From assembly GCF_028858725.1 (NCBI RefSeq), contig NC_084774.1, positions 2,454,001 to 2,518,000 on the forward strand: DNA of 64,000 nt. Reading direction: 5' to 3'. A model generated the notes under the pieces. The model was not told where the DNA came from, made no database searches, and was given only the letters and a program-made list of their open reading frames with translations. This document shows, piece by piece, positions 1 to 10,600 of the stretch. A program made the translations under genes and the position numbers. The first letter of the stretch is position 1. Each line of letters begins with the position of its first letter. Source of the DNA: Colius striatus (Eukaryota > Chordata > Aves > Coliiformes > Coliidae).

Positions 1-3000
1 AGAGAAAACAACCTAAGTACCGAAGTGTTTGTCAGCGGGCACCTGCATGGGCTTGAACCTGGAGGAGGCTGGGAATTTCCTTAAAAGACAACTCTCAGGT
101 ACCCATGTCCCAGCCAAGAGGACAGAGCTTTTAAGTGCAGGTTCCAGATCTGACCTGATGAACAGTCACCTCAAGAAAGAAATGATAATTAATCAGAAAG
201 CGAGTGCATAAGGAATGGAAAGTGTGGTGTCTCAGCAAGGAAACCCCAGGCTGGTCAGTATAGTAATAAAGGGAGTGTTGCCAGGAGATAAGTTCAATAT
301 AATCTTGTAGAGCATGCCAAAGTGCACACTAAAGCAAAGAGGAGGAAGTCCTTGGGTGTACAAATAAAAGGTAAACCCAGGAGAAAGAGATGAGGCATGC
401 TGCTGCACAGATGAGTTAGAAATAAGACATAACTGAGATGGGCTGCCCAAGTCAACTGAATACATTGCACTGGGTTTAATTACCATGATGAAACAAGAAG
501 AATGGAAGTGATTTCAAATGCATTGGAAGCAAAGTTTGCTTAAAGAGCAAAAATAAAGTCAGATTATTGTCATTTTATCAAAGAAAATCTCACTTGAAAT
601 TAAAGGTCAAGCACTGAGTATTATGCAGTATCTACACATTTAACAGTGAGCAAAAATGATACACAGACATTTGTATTGGTATACAGAAAGTATTGCCTCT
701 GGCAGCCCAAGTACAGAAAGGCAATAAAAATGAGTAAGAGAAACTACTGCAGGAAGCAAAAACCCTTCTGCTGCAAATGGGTATCTCATCAGTTGGAATT
801 AGCTGAAGCAGAGAAGCTGTGTGGGTGGAACTGCCAGTCACCTGTACAGTGCAGCAGGAGGAAGGTCGCTTCAGCTCAAGAGCATCCTGCAGTTTTACTG
901 AGGGGCATGCAGAAGAACTGATCCTGCTGTCAGAAATGCTGCTGAGACTGTGGCTGAAATGCTGCAGGGTGCTCTTGCCACTGACACTCGCCCCAGCACC
1001 AGGGCAGGGGATGCTGCAGGACAGGCCCTGTCCCCCATCTCCTGGGAGGTGAGGTTGCACCTCCATCTCCTGGGCAAAGGCTGAGCTGCAGGGCTTCCTG
1101 GAGGGTTCCTACTCCAGGGGTGTCTGAAAGCAAGGCAGGGAAGGGACCCTGTCCTACAGCCATCCTTTCCCAGACTCCTGTGATTTGTGCCCCAAGGTGA
1201 TTCAGAGCTGGGTACAGGATCTCTCAGTGCAGCAGTTTGTTGTGGAAAAAAAATAATGATAGGAAAATCTTGCCACTTTGAGAAAACTCACACCCACAGT
1301 TCCCTGCAGGGAGGAGCTTCCCAGCTTGCTTGTGTGCTGTGTTGTGCAAGGAAGAACCTCTTCTTGTCTATATTGAATTTGTAACCTGTGAACTTTATTC
1401 AGTGCCTGATTTTTATACCAGAAGAGACCAAAAGTGATGATTCCAGGGCCACTTCCTCATGCCTTTTGTGGAGGAAAAGACCTGTATTGATTTGTGGCTG
1501 GCAAGGCCATCATGTGCCAGTGGGGAGAACTGGATGGTCCTGTTGTGACACAGTGGGCAGTGTATCAGTATGGGAAACTGGGACACAGTAAGGCTTGGAC
1601 CGGGGAGAGTCATAAGGTATCAGTTGGGGGAGTGTATTGCTGGATCTGAGGCTGCTCTTGTTACAGGAGAAAGGGCAGATCATGTGGATGAAAGGAGATT
1701 ACAGAATCACAGAGGCTCAAGGGTTGGAAGAGACCTGCAAAGCTCATCCAGTGCAACCCCCCTGCCAGAGCAGCACCACCTAGAGCAGGGCACACAGGAA
1801 CTCATCCAGCTGGCTTGGAATGTCTCCAGAGAAGGAGCCTCCACAGCCCATCTGGGCAGCCCCTGCCAGGGCTCCCTCACCTCAACAGGGAAGGAATTCT
1901 TCCTTGTGTCTCTTTGGAACCTCTTCTGTTGCAGCTGGGTGTACCTAGTGCATTTCTGCAGGGAGGCAGCACTTGTGTCACTGGGTGCTGGGAGCAGGCA
2001 GAAGGTGGAAGTCATTTCATGAGGGGAAGGAATGAAAACCTAAGCAAGACCTGTTTAGCTCCTGCTAAGGTGAAGCCAGCAGCCTTGATGGGTTGCCTGT
2101 TGTGATGTTCCTGTAAGACTGTTTGAGTCTAAGACACGAGACCTTCTAGCCAGAGTGAGGCAGGAAAGCAGGACCAGTTGCACAGCTCCAGGTCTGCTGG
2201 CAGCAGTGGTGCCAGGCTGGATGAACAAGGGTGGCAGTCATTATCCCTCACTGCCTGGCCAGTACTCACAGGAGAGGAACGTGAGCCTGTCCTCCCAGAG
2301 GAGAGAGTGCTCAGTCCTCTGGGCTCATTTGTGGGTTTGAGGAGTTCAAGTGAAGACAAGTGTGTGAGTGTGTGAGTAAGCAGAGTAGGTTCTGAGTTGG
2401 GATATGTCTGAGCAGTGTGCAGTGTGGATGCAGCACTCTGGTGTAGAAGGGTAACAGCTGTAAACAAAGTGGATGGGAACACCAGCACCCCTGGGAGCCA
2501 GGCTGTGCCCCTGGGATAGACACCTCTGCCAATGTCAATACAGACTACATGAAAGCTTCCCTGTCTGGACTCTTGCCTTTCTTCAAAGAACTTACAGGTG
2601 ACTTTCCTTTGCAAAATCACCTTTCCTATTGGTCATATTTACCTATATGGCCAGTGGTTGTCTTCTTTTAGAAGAGTCTCTACTAATCAGTGCTGTGCAG
2701 TTAGGAGACTTAATGGTCTGGAACATGAAAAACATTATGTCCCAGTAGCAACCTTCCACTCTTTTGTTAACCAAGGCACTTTCCTGTGAGAGACAACACA
2801 TCCTGGTTAGCAGCTGAGCTGTTTCATCCTTGCATTCATTTGTCACTCTTGGGTTAATGTTACCTAGTCCTGCCAGTGTGTTGATATCCTTTCTGATCTC
2901 TGTGGAGATTTCAGTGTGAGACTGATCCTTCCCTCTGTGAAGCTGAGTTGAGGCCAGGGGTCATCCCAAGCTCCCAAACAGTAAACACCGGTGCAGAGGA

Positions 3001-4459
3001 GCTATGTGAGCACTCCTGTAACACATGGACCATGGGGTGTGTGCTAAGTATACTACTTTCTTCAGAACAACACTATGAACCATAACAACTGCACACTGCT
3101 CCAGAAGAAGCCAAGACTTGGCTTTCCTACCAAAAGTTCCCAAACAGCTGTCTTTTGAAGGAAACATGGACAAGGTCCCAAAACACGATGCCAGTGTCAT
3201 GTCCTGAAGTGACATTTACTTGAGGATAATGGGAATTTCCCATCACAAGTGTTTCTGTGATTTCATCCTGCTCTTGTCAAAGTCAGTATGTTGCTGTAGC
3301 AGCTGACAACGCAGCCATAGGATGGCACTTCCATCTCTGAAGGTCCTGTTTTATTTAACACAATGAGTCTGATGATCTGGTTTGGCTATAGCAATAAAAG
3401 AAGCAGCTGATGACTGGGATGGCCAGGAGCCTGGGAAGCTTACTCTGTAAGAGGAACTTCCCTGTTTCATTTATGAAAATGAAGACTGGGAGGAGAAATG
3501 TGGTTTCTATCTGGAGATATATGAGGAGAGAGGTAATTAAGCTACAGTTTGGGCACTAACAACAGGTGGTGTTAAATAGGTAAGGATATTTATGCAGACT
3601 GGAAATTAGTGAAAGCTTCTCCCCAGCTGGGGCAAGGTGACATTTGTTTTAAAGTGTTTTAAATTTGTTTTAATAACAAGGTCCCAGAAAACATCCCAAG
3701 ACATTGTTCTGTAAGAGCAGGCACCTGCTGTGCAAAGCACTCATGAACTTCTAACACCATACATGTCTTAACTGGGCAGCAAGGAAAAGACTAGGGGAGA
3801 CTCACAGCAATTCTGTGGGGTTCTGGAGACCTCTTCTCCTCAAGGCAGTGCCCAAGATCTCCATTCCTTGCCCTCCTGACTGCCTAAGTAGCTCCTTCAA
3901 GTCCACCACATTTCAGGTGTTAAGGACATGCACCTGCCAAGACAAGGGAAGAAAACAGGAGGCTGGGTGTGCCTTCATAAGCCCCCAGACAGCCTCTTTG
4001 TCCTCCGTGTCGCAGTGTACAGCGCTGCCCAAATGCTGAGCTGCAAAACCTGCGATACCAGTTGGGCTGAAAGAGCCCTCCAGTGCCCCATGTCACATCT
4101 CCAGAGAGCTGGAGCTGCCTGTGCCACTGTGCCACTGCCAGCTTGCTGCAAACCGCACACGCCATGTACCCCCCTTGCACGGACTGACACACCTCACCAC
4201 ACAGCTCTCCAACACACAGAGGGAAGGGAATTGGAAATGAGCTTTCCTTCTGGTCAGAGGAAGCTGAAATGAAATGACCATTTTAGGGTTGTTCTTTTGT
4301 AATGATGTGATCAGTGCAATCACCTCGACAAGTAATCCCAGCCCTGCGTACTCCCAGGGAGCTCTAATGCAGCATTGTGTCCCTCGTTGAAGTCACTGCT
4401 GGGTACCTTGGTGTTTTGTAAACTAAAGTTATGAGTTTGTTTTTCTCCTTTCTTTGCAG
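1..4459. other. Intron or 5' flank of FAM83C; no exon recognised
   Basis: This stretch precedes the 3' splice site of the FAM83C terminal exon. FAM83 genes normally have several upstream exons encoding the N-terminal DUF1669 (PLD-like) domain. I looked on the plus strand for the conserved segments that should precede the 'SFTWLCSQVH' block and found none, so those exons are either left of the window or too diverged to see by eye. All open frames here are short and unremarkable. It holds an old CR1 fragment (about 1703-1960) and a small GTGTGTGAG-type simple repeat near 2362-2377. Confidence 0.5.
1703..1960 (-). mobile_element. CR1 LINE 3'-end fragment (old)
   Basis: Read on the plus strand it starts 'agaatcacagaggctcaagg' followed by 'ttggaagagacctgcaaagctcatccag', a 'ggagcctccaca' block and 'cagggctccctcac', the order seen in the reverse complement of CR1 3' ends elsewhere in this window. 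It is 5' truncated and clearly more diverged than the copies at 21366 or 50892. It lies upstream of the FAM83C exon and has no coding content. Confidence 0.75.
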
Positions 4460-5402
4460 TTTCACCTGGCTTTGCAGCCAAGTCCACACCAGCCTGGTGA
4501 CCCACTTCCGTGGCCAAATCGTTGCAGAGTTTGACAAGGAATTCCGGTACTTGTATGCAGAGTCCAAGGCAGTGACCAGCTTCTGTGTGCCAGACCCTGG
4601 GACGTGCCCCTCTTCTCACAACACCTCAAAAGTTGTCCACTCCCTTTTAAAACCCACACAGGGAAATGATGCTGAAACCTTGAGTCCCTCCAGCAGCCTT
4701 TCCAATGTAAGCATCAGAAGCATAAAGGTTTCTCCCTTTCTGAAAACCTCTAGCTGCAATGTACAGCAGGAAAAGCAAGATCCAAGCTCTGATTGTAGTA
4801 ATAAGAAGGGCAAGGAAGACACAGCTCTGAAAGCCACTTGCCTTAAGCAGCAAGGAGAACCACCAGATGCAGCAAACAGTCCTCCAAGTAAGTCCACCTC
4901 GGCCTTGTATCACAAATCAAATCCCGTGACAGCAAGGACATTCTTGCAGCCAGAGCCTTCCCCTGCCCTGAGCTCCAATAAATGTGGCTATCAAGGGGAC
5001 AGTAAGGCTAACAGCAGCCACTGCTCCCCACTAAGGCAGGAGCAGACATCACAGTCCCCTGCGGAGAGTGCTGGGAGCAACGGGACAAGCTTGAAACAGA
5101 AAGGGCCTGCTGCTCCCCCCAGGGAAGGGCCAGCAGAAAATGACACCACAGCTTATGGGATGGAGAAAAGAGAGAGTCCTGGACAAGGGAAATTGGACCT
5201 GCTGTCCCCATACAGCCAGCTAAAGCGAAATAAAAAGCCTGTAGTTCCTTGCTACGACAAACTCCCTGAAGACATGCTGATGGAAAAGAGCAGCACGTAC
5301 GAGCCCGAGAAGAGGATGACCCTGGGGCACAGTAAGCTGGATCTGATCACCAAGTACAACAAGTTAAAGTCTAAACATATCCACAGTCGGTTTGAACTCT
5401 GA
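4460..5402 (+). CDS. FAM83C: FAM83C, terminal coding exon (partial gene)
   Basis: This is the last coding exon of a FAM83-family protein, scaffolds that anchor casein kinase 1 isoforms through the DUF1669 domain. A good acceptor (tttctttgcag) ends at 4459. The exon opens on the third base of a codon and reads FTWLCSQVHTSLVTHF and on, the end of DUF1669. FDKEF at 4530-4544 fits the FxxxF motif used for CK1 binding in this family. About 260 residues of low-complexity Ser/Pro/Lys-rich sequence follow, then a more ordered tail with repeated 'GKLDLLSPY' / 'SKLDLITKY' type blocks ending SRFEL. The stop TGA is at 5400-5402. The exon gives 313 residues, less than half of a full FAM83C by my memory of human length (about 750). 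Choosing C over other FAM83 members rests mainly on its position next to EIF6 and MMP24. Confidence 0.87.
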
Positions 5403-5795
5403 CCCAGGCCCCAAGGTGTCCTTAGGTCTCACTTTCAAGTGGTTGCTTTTCCCCAACAATCATAAGATCTGGGGCTTGAATTCAAAATTGGTGGCAAATT
5501 AGTCTTGTTCCTGTTGGAAGGTGTCTGTGCTGTTTCTCATACATGCAGGTGCCTGTTTCAGATGAGATGAGCAAGTACAGTTCAGATTTTCAATGATGTA
5601 AACACACTCCACACTCCTACATTCCTTTTACCCATCTGGGAGAGAATCATTTCCCCACCAGCTTGCAGCAAGTCCATTGCTACAGCTGGAAACTGTTTGG
5701 TCCCCGAGGTCTTTGGGCTGAACCCAGGTTCTCTTTGTACCGAGCGATTCCAGTGCTGCAAACAAAATGGTCAAAGGCAGGGGAACGTTGCTATG

Positions 5796-5801
5796 AATAA
5801 A
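5796..5801 (+). other. FAM83C: Poly(A) signal AATAAA for FAM83C
   Basis: This is the first canonical AATAAA after the FAM83C stop codon, about 395 bases downstream, giving a plausible 3' UTR of roughly 0.4 kb. No cleavage site can be proven from sequence alone. Confidence 0.5.
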
Positions 5802-5835
5802 AGAGCTGTTCTGCTGGAAAGGGCTGCATTGGGTC

Positions 5836-6364
5836 CCTCGTGGGGAGGTGAACAGCCTGGGCTTGGCCAGGGCCCCTCTGTGCTGAACTGTGCCATGCCA
5901 AGGAGGATGCTGGTGGCATGTAAGCAGTGTCCACACACAGGCGAGATCAGCACACGGGTGGTGTCGGCACAGTGCTGTGTCTCAGCACAGGCAGCAGCTG
6001 ACACTGCTCATGCCTGGACATGGCTGGTGCCTGTACACAAGGGACATGCTGAAGCACTCGAATGGCATCTGGGTCATGGCATGTCTGCAAATGGGTGCTG
6101 CTCACAGCAGATGGCGGCAACGCAAGGATGGTGCTTGGACACAGGTCCCTCCTGGGCAGGGATGGACTGTCAGCACATGGGCAGTGACTGGCCTGTGCTT
6201 GCATCTGTGGTGGTGGCACGTCCAGGAACACAGGCAGCCATGGCAGCCCTGGGCCCATGGCAGCATCCCCAGGTCCAGGCGGTCTGTGAGGGCACATGGG
6301 TGGCCTCAGCCAGTGGAGTCTATCTGGGCACCTGGAGATGTTTGTTGTTATCCCACAAAGTGGA
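5836..6364. other. Intergenic, imperfectly repetitive CATGG/CAGCA-rich stretch
   Basis: Between the FAM83C poly(A) signal and the CR1 tail lies a stretch full of loosely repeated words such as cacatggg, ggcatg, ggcagc and tggcatct. It holds open frames in several phases (for example 5697-6503 plus and 5947-6372 minus), but their translations are Trp/Cys/His-rich, match no family I know and run into the CR1 element. I see no gene; a decayed local repeat is likely. Confidence 0.4.
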
Positions 6365-6768
6365 TCCAGCACTGGAGCATCTGCCTCATGAGGAAAGGCT
6401 GTGGGACCTGGGGCTGTTCAGCCTGGAGAAGAGGAGACTGAGGGGGGAGCTCATCAATAGTTACACTGGTGGGTGTCAGGAGGTTGGGGCAGCACTTTTT
6501 TGATGGCAACTGGACAAGGGCTGATGGGATGAAGCTGGAACACAAACAGTTCCAGTTAAACACAAGGAAAGGCTGTTTCAGTGTTTGAGTGAGGGAGCCC
6601 TGGCCCAGGCTGCCCAGGGAGGGTGTGGAGGCTCCTTCCTTGGAGGGCTTCAAGACCCCCCTGGCCACGTTCCTGTGTGACCTGATCTAGGTGGGAGCTG
6701 CTTCTGCAGGGGGTTGGGCTGGAGCTCTACAGGTCCCTTCCAACCCCACCATGCTGTGATTCTGATAA
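6365..6768 (+). mobile_element. CR1 LINE 3'-end fragment
   Basis: In sense orientation it carries 'ggagcatctgcctcatgagg', 'cctggggctgttcagcctgg', 'agaagaggagactgagggg', 'ggtgggtgtcaggaggttgg', the 'gttccagttaaacacaagg' block and the terminal 'ccttccaaccccaccatg' plus a degenerate 'tgtgattctgat' tail. It is 5' truncated to about 0.4 kb. It sits about 0.5 kb before the GGGGCC tract of the EIF6 promoter region. Same subfamily as the copies near 11730, 21366, 25391 and 50892. Confidence 0.88.
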
Positions 6769-7255
6769 GCCCCGAGTCCACATATCCCGTTACAGAGATG
6801 TGGGTGCTGGAGGGTAACTCCACAAAGCAGCACCTGCAGAGCAGCTCGCAGGCTGTTTGCAGGCAATCGCTTCATGTGCTGCATTCTGATACACAGCCTG
6901 TTACCGTGTGCAGCGATGGGCTGGCAGCCCTTGGCCTGGCCTGGACTCGGTTCATTCCCTCCGGCCTCTTCCCTGTGTCTGGGGTCTGAGCTGCGCAGGT
7001 GGGCTGCAAGCCGGTGGTCACCATCTCCTCCCAACACCTTCGCCTCTCCCCAGTCCTGCAGACGGGCGCTGGCTTCGTGCCCACGCGGCACCGGGAGCCT
7101 TTGGCCCTTCTGAGGCAGCGGGTTCCTCCTCCGCCAGGCTGCAGCCGCCGCGGGAGGACACGGGGGCACCGGTGGAGCCGTTGCTTCAGGGTCATCCTCA
7201 CCGTGGCCCCGCCGTCCGCCCTTCCAGCTGCCACGGCCCGTTTCTCACGGCACTT

Positions 7256-7369
7256 GGGGCCGGGGCCGGGGCCGGGGCCGGGGCCGGGGCCGGGGCCGGG
7301 GCCGGGGCCGGGGCCGGGGCCGGGGCCGGGGCCGGGGCCGGGGCCGGGGCCGGGGCCGGGGCCGGGGCC
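7256..7369. repeat. GGGGCC hexanucleotide repeat, 19 perfect units
   Basis: Nineteen uninterrupted GGGGCC units run from 7256 to 7369, followed by a short G run (7370-7375). This is the same motif as the expandable repeat in the first intron of human C9orf72. It lies 181 bases before the EIF6 ATG. The plus-strand frames read Gly-Ala, Gly-Pro and Gly-Arg; the minus-strand frames read Pro-Arg, Pro-Ala and Gly-Pro. Repeat number in an assembly of such GC-rich DNA may be inaccurate. Confidence 0.97.
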
Positions 7370-7490
7370 GGGGGGCGGCGCTCGCACCTCCCGCCGCGCG
7401 GGGGCGCTGTGGCCGCCGGGCGCGGCCGGGGCCGCTCTGTCCCGCGTCTTCCGGCGGCGCCGCGTGCGTGCGGCGGCGGCAGCGGCGGCC

Positions 7491-7540
7491 CGTCCCGTCC
7501 CGTCCCGTCCCGTCCCGTCCCGTCCCGTCCCGTCCCGTCC
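7491..7540. repeat. CGTCC pentanucleotide repeat, 10 units
   Basis: Ten perfect CGTCC units end ten bases before the EIF6 start codon and are followed by 'cagcccggcc' and ATGG. The tract is pyrimidine-rich (four of five bases) and the following 'cccag' could act as a 3' splice site if EIF6 has an untranslated first exon, as I recall for the human gene; otherwise it is 5' UTR. Confidence 0.95.
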
Positions 7541-7550
7541 CAGCCCGGCC

Positions 7551-7657
7551 ATGGCCGTCCGCGCCAGCTTCGAGAACAACAACGAGCTGGGCTGCTTCGC
7601 CAAGCTTACCAACGCCTACTGCCTCGTGGCCATCGGCGGCTCCGAGAACTTCTACAG
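7551..7657 (+). CDS. EIF6: EIF6 coding exon 1
   Basis: Encodes residues 1-35 and two bases of codon 36, ending GSENFY before donor GTGAGG at 7658. The ATG at 7551 was chosen because it starts the invariant MAVRA(S/Q)FENN N-terminus and has a Kozak-like gccATGG context. Confidence 0.96.
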
Positions 7658-10600
7658 GTGAGGGAGCGGCGCGGCCCGGCCCGGCCCCGCCAACGCGCGC
7701 GGCCCTGACGGCGCTTTCTCGTTGCAGCGTGTTCGAGGGGGAGCTGTTCGGGACCATCCCGGTGGTGCACGCCTCCATCGCCGGCTGCCGCATCATCGGC
7801 AGGATGTGTGTGGGTAGGTGGCGGCCAGGCCTTCCCGGGGAGCCGCTCCGTGCTCGCTCCGCGGCGGGCGGGTCCCCGAGCCCCCACGGCTCTCGTGTTG
7901 ATGCTTCACGTGTGTGACGGGGAGAAAGGAACATCTGAGGCTCACCCGAGATGGGCTCGTGGGGAGCGTGTTCTTCCCGGGCCACCGACACGGGCGAGCG
8001 CGTCCGCTCGCTGCTACACAGGGAGAAGCTTCGTGATTCTTATGGCTCGGTGTCAGCGCTGCAGGGGCAGAGCTTGGGAAGGGGGAAGCATGAGCAAATC
8101 TTAAAGGTTTTCGTGGCCTCTGGCTAGTGAGACTCTGCTCAGTCAGATTAACTTGCTGCTGGAGTTTGGTTCCTGTGGAAAGGGTGCGTTTGCCCATCCC
8201 CATGCACTGTTTCGACACAGTAGTGACTCAGACAAGCAGCATCTGTTACGGGCCAGTTGGCCTCCATGGGGGGAGGTTCCCTGACAAAATGTCTCCTTGA
8301 GAACCTCAGGCGTCCTTTAGTTCTGTGGGAAAGGAGGAGCAGTTACAGATAGTGCTGTTCACCCATTTCTGCTCAGAGAGCTCTGCTTCATCCTTGGTTT
8401 TTCCTTCCTTGTGGCATTGTGTTGTTTTTAAGTGGTGCCGTTTCTCTTGGTTTCTGGGCTGGGCTGGAAGGGAGAGGCAGTTCAAGCCATTCTGTGAACA
8501 CCAGGGAAACAGGAACCATTCTGGGGTTTATTTTTTACCTCTTTCTTTGTGTGTGTGTGTGTGATTTTAGGAAACAGACACGGGCTGCTGGTGCCAAGCA
8601 GCACGACAGACCAGGAGCTGCAGCACATCCGCAACAGCCTGCCCGACTCCGTGCGCATCCAGCGAGTCGAGGAGCGGCTCTCGGCGCTGGGCAACGTCAC
8701 CACCTGCAATGACTACGTGGCTCTCGTTCACCCAGACCTGGACAGGGTGTGTGGCTGGGTAACACCTCTACATCCACAGAGGATGCAGCTGATCACAAGC
8801 TGTGTGTGGGGATTGCGGTGGTTGATGATTGCTGTGGGGATCAGGGGACCTGCACCAGCACCTGAGCTTTGCTGCCTCAGGTTTCCCTTCTCCTGAGGAG
8901 AGAAATCTCAGGATTGGACTGTGGACTGCTGACTTGGTCTCAGTTGGTCTGTTCCTTTTCCCTCTGATCTGCCCCTGTGTGCCCTCTGGCTCTGCAGCTT
9001 GTGCCCTGTGGGGAAGGGGTGGAGTATGGGAGTAGAGTGTCAGGTGCAGTTTGCTTTGTATATCTAAAAGTGAATGAACAAAGAAGAGAGTGTGCTCATG
9101 TGGCCATAAAGCAGAGTTTAGACAGGGCTACAGCAGTAGTTACCAGCTGTTACTGAGCCAGCTGAGATGTGTAAGAGTTGAAAGAGGCCACAGAGGTGGT
9201 GGAGTGTGTTTACAGAGGGGGAAGGAAAAGTGGAAGATTCTCGTATCAAAGCTTAAAGTAAGGGCAGAGGAGACAAAGTTGCTGCTACTTAGTTTCAGAT
9301 CTGGTTTCCTAGTGGCATTAGAGAGGAGTGTTGTGTGGCTACAGGAAGTGAAGGTCCTTACAGTGTTTGCTGTCAGTTTGTGCTAAAGATGATGAAGAAG
9401 TGGACTTGGTGTTAGGAGTTCAAAGGGGAAAACCAAAAGGAAGTGGAGGGGAAGGTAAAGGCAGCATGTTATGTTGTAAGTAAGTGTAAAAAGTAAGGTA
9501 ATATGGCCAGAGAAGGAGAAATGAAAATAATTTGCAGTAAAAGCCTTGCAGGGGAAAGAAGATCTTAGTTATACAGAAGGAGAAGACACCACTGATGTAC
9601 TGCCAGTGGCCTCCAGAAAGGAGAAGAGAGCATCCCTCAGTGAAGGCACAGCAGTTAGTGCTGGTGGCCCAGCTCAGTGTGCACAGGTGTCTGGAAATAC
9701 CTGGAGTACAGAGGTTGAGTGAGCATTTGGTAATGATGGGATTGCAGTGGGTTGTGAGGCTTGCAAAGGGGAGGGTCCCAGCTGATGGCTGCTTGCAGGA
9801 ATAACTCGACTTCAAATTCCATGAGGCTGATGTGCTGAAGACTTCATTCTCTCTGTTTGCAGGAGACAGAAGAGATCTTGGCAGATGTACTGAAGGTTGA
9901 GGTTTTCAGACAAACAGTAGCAGACCAGGTGCTGGTGGGAAGTTACTGTGTTTTCAGTAACCAGGGAGGAATTGTGCACCCCAAAACGTCAATCGATGAT
10001 CAGGATGAACTGTCTTCGTTGCTGCAGGTCCCACTTGTGGTAAGGCATTTGTGGGTTTGTGCTTTCTGTTGCCACTCCCTTCCAGCCCAGTTCTCAGCTT
10101 TAATGGTTCTGCATCTCATGGGCTCCTCAATAGTGTTTCCTCTGCAGAGCTGTTCCAAGCAGGATGTGAGGAGATTTGAATGGAGCAAATCTTAAGTGCT
10201 GTTTTCCCTGCCTTTCCTGAGCCTGAATAAGCTTCTCAGCAGCTTTGCTTTGCTTCTGAAACGTTGCACTGCTGGGATTGTGCAAGTTGTGCTGATTGAC
10301 TCACAGAATGTGAGGTTGTCTGTGGTTTGGCCAAAGGCAGTGTTTAAAAAAAGAAAGTCCTATTCCTGCTGAGTGTGTTGGTGAGCTTCAGCATTGCTGT
10401 GCCTTTGGCCTTCCTGCTGTTGGGTCTCGTTTCTCTGAGTGGCACAGGGTTTTCTCTCCACACATGGAAGGCTTCCCATCACTTTTTTAATCTGAAATCT
10501 CTATTGCTTTGTTGATGGCAGAGGCTTTAATCTTTCCAGCAGTGTGAGCTAAGGCCCTCTGCTAAAGTTTTGTCATAAGGCTGCAGTAAGGACCCCAGGC

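Larger units (their letters stand above)
7030..7870 (+). promoter_or_regulatory. EIF6: CpG-island promoter region of EIF6
   Basis: Base composition changes sharply near 7030 to very GC-rich, CpG-dense sequence that continues through the first two coding exons of EIF6 and fades after about 7870. This is the expected promoter type for a housekeeping translation factor. No TATA box is evident. The island contains the GGGGCC hexamer tract (7256-7369) and the CGTCC pentamer tract (7491-7540). The transcription start cannot be fixed by eye, so whether the hexamers are promoter, 5' UTR or first-intron sequence is open. Confidence 0.7.

Noticed and set aside
1-4459. Upstream FAM83C exons
   Set aside because: No segment resembling the DUF1669 blocks that precede SFTWLCSQVH was found by eye. 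A translated alignment with a bird FAM83C protein would decide.
5697-6503. 268-codon plus-strand frame between FAM83C and EIF6
   Set aside because: No recognisable domain, odd composition, and the end lies inside a CR1 element.
6999-7550. In-frame upstream ATG as the real EIF6 start
   Set aside because: eIF6 is a highly conserved 245-residue protein starting MAVRA; the extension is repeat sequence and the ATG at 7551 has a good context. Kept only as a finding to test.
6872-7991. Long frames with poly-Gly-Ala, poly-Gly-Pro and poly-Pro-Arg around 7256-7375
   Set aside because: These are translations of the GGGGCC array and neighbouring GC-rich DNA. Only the EIF6 frame from 7551 has independent support.
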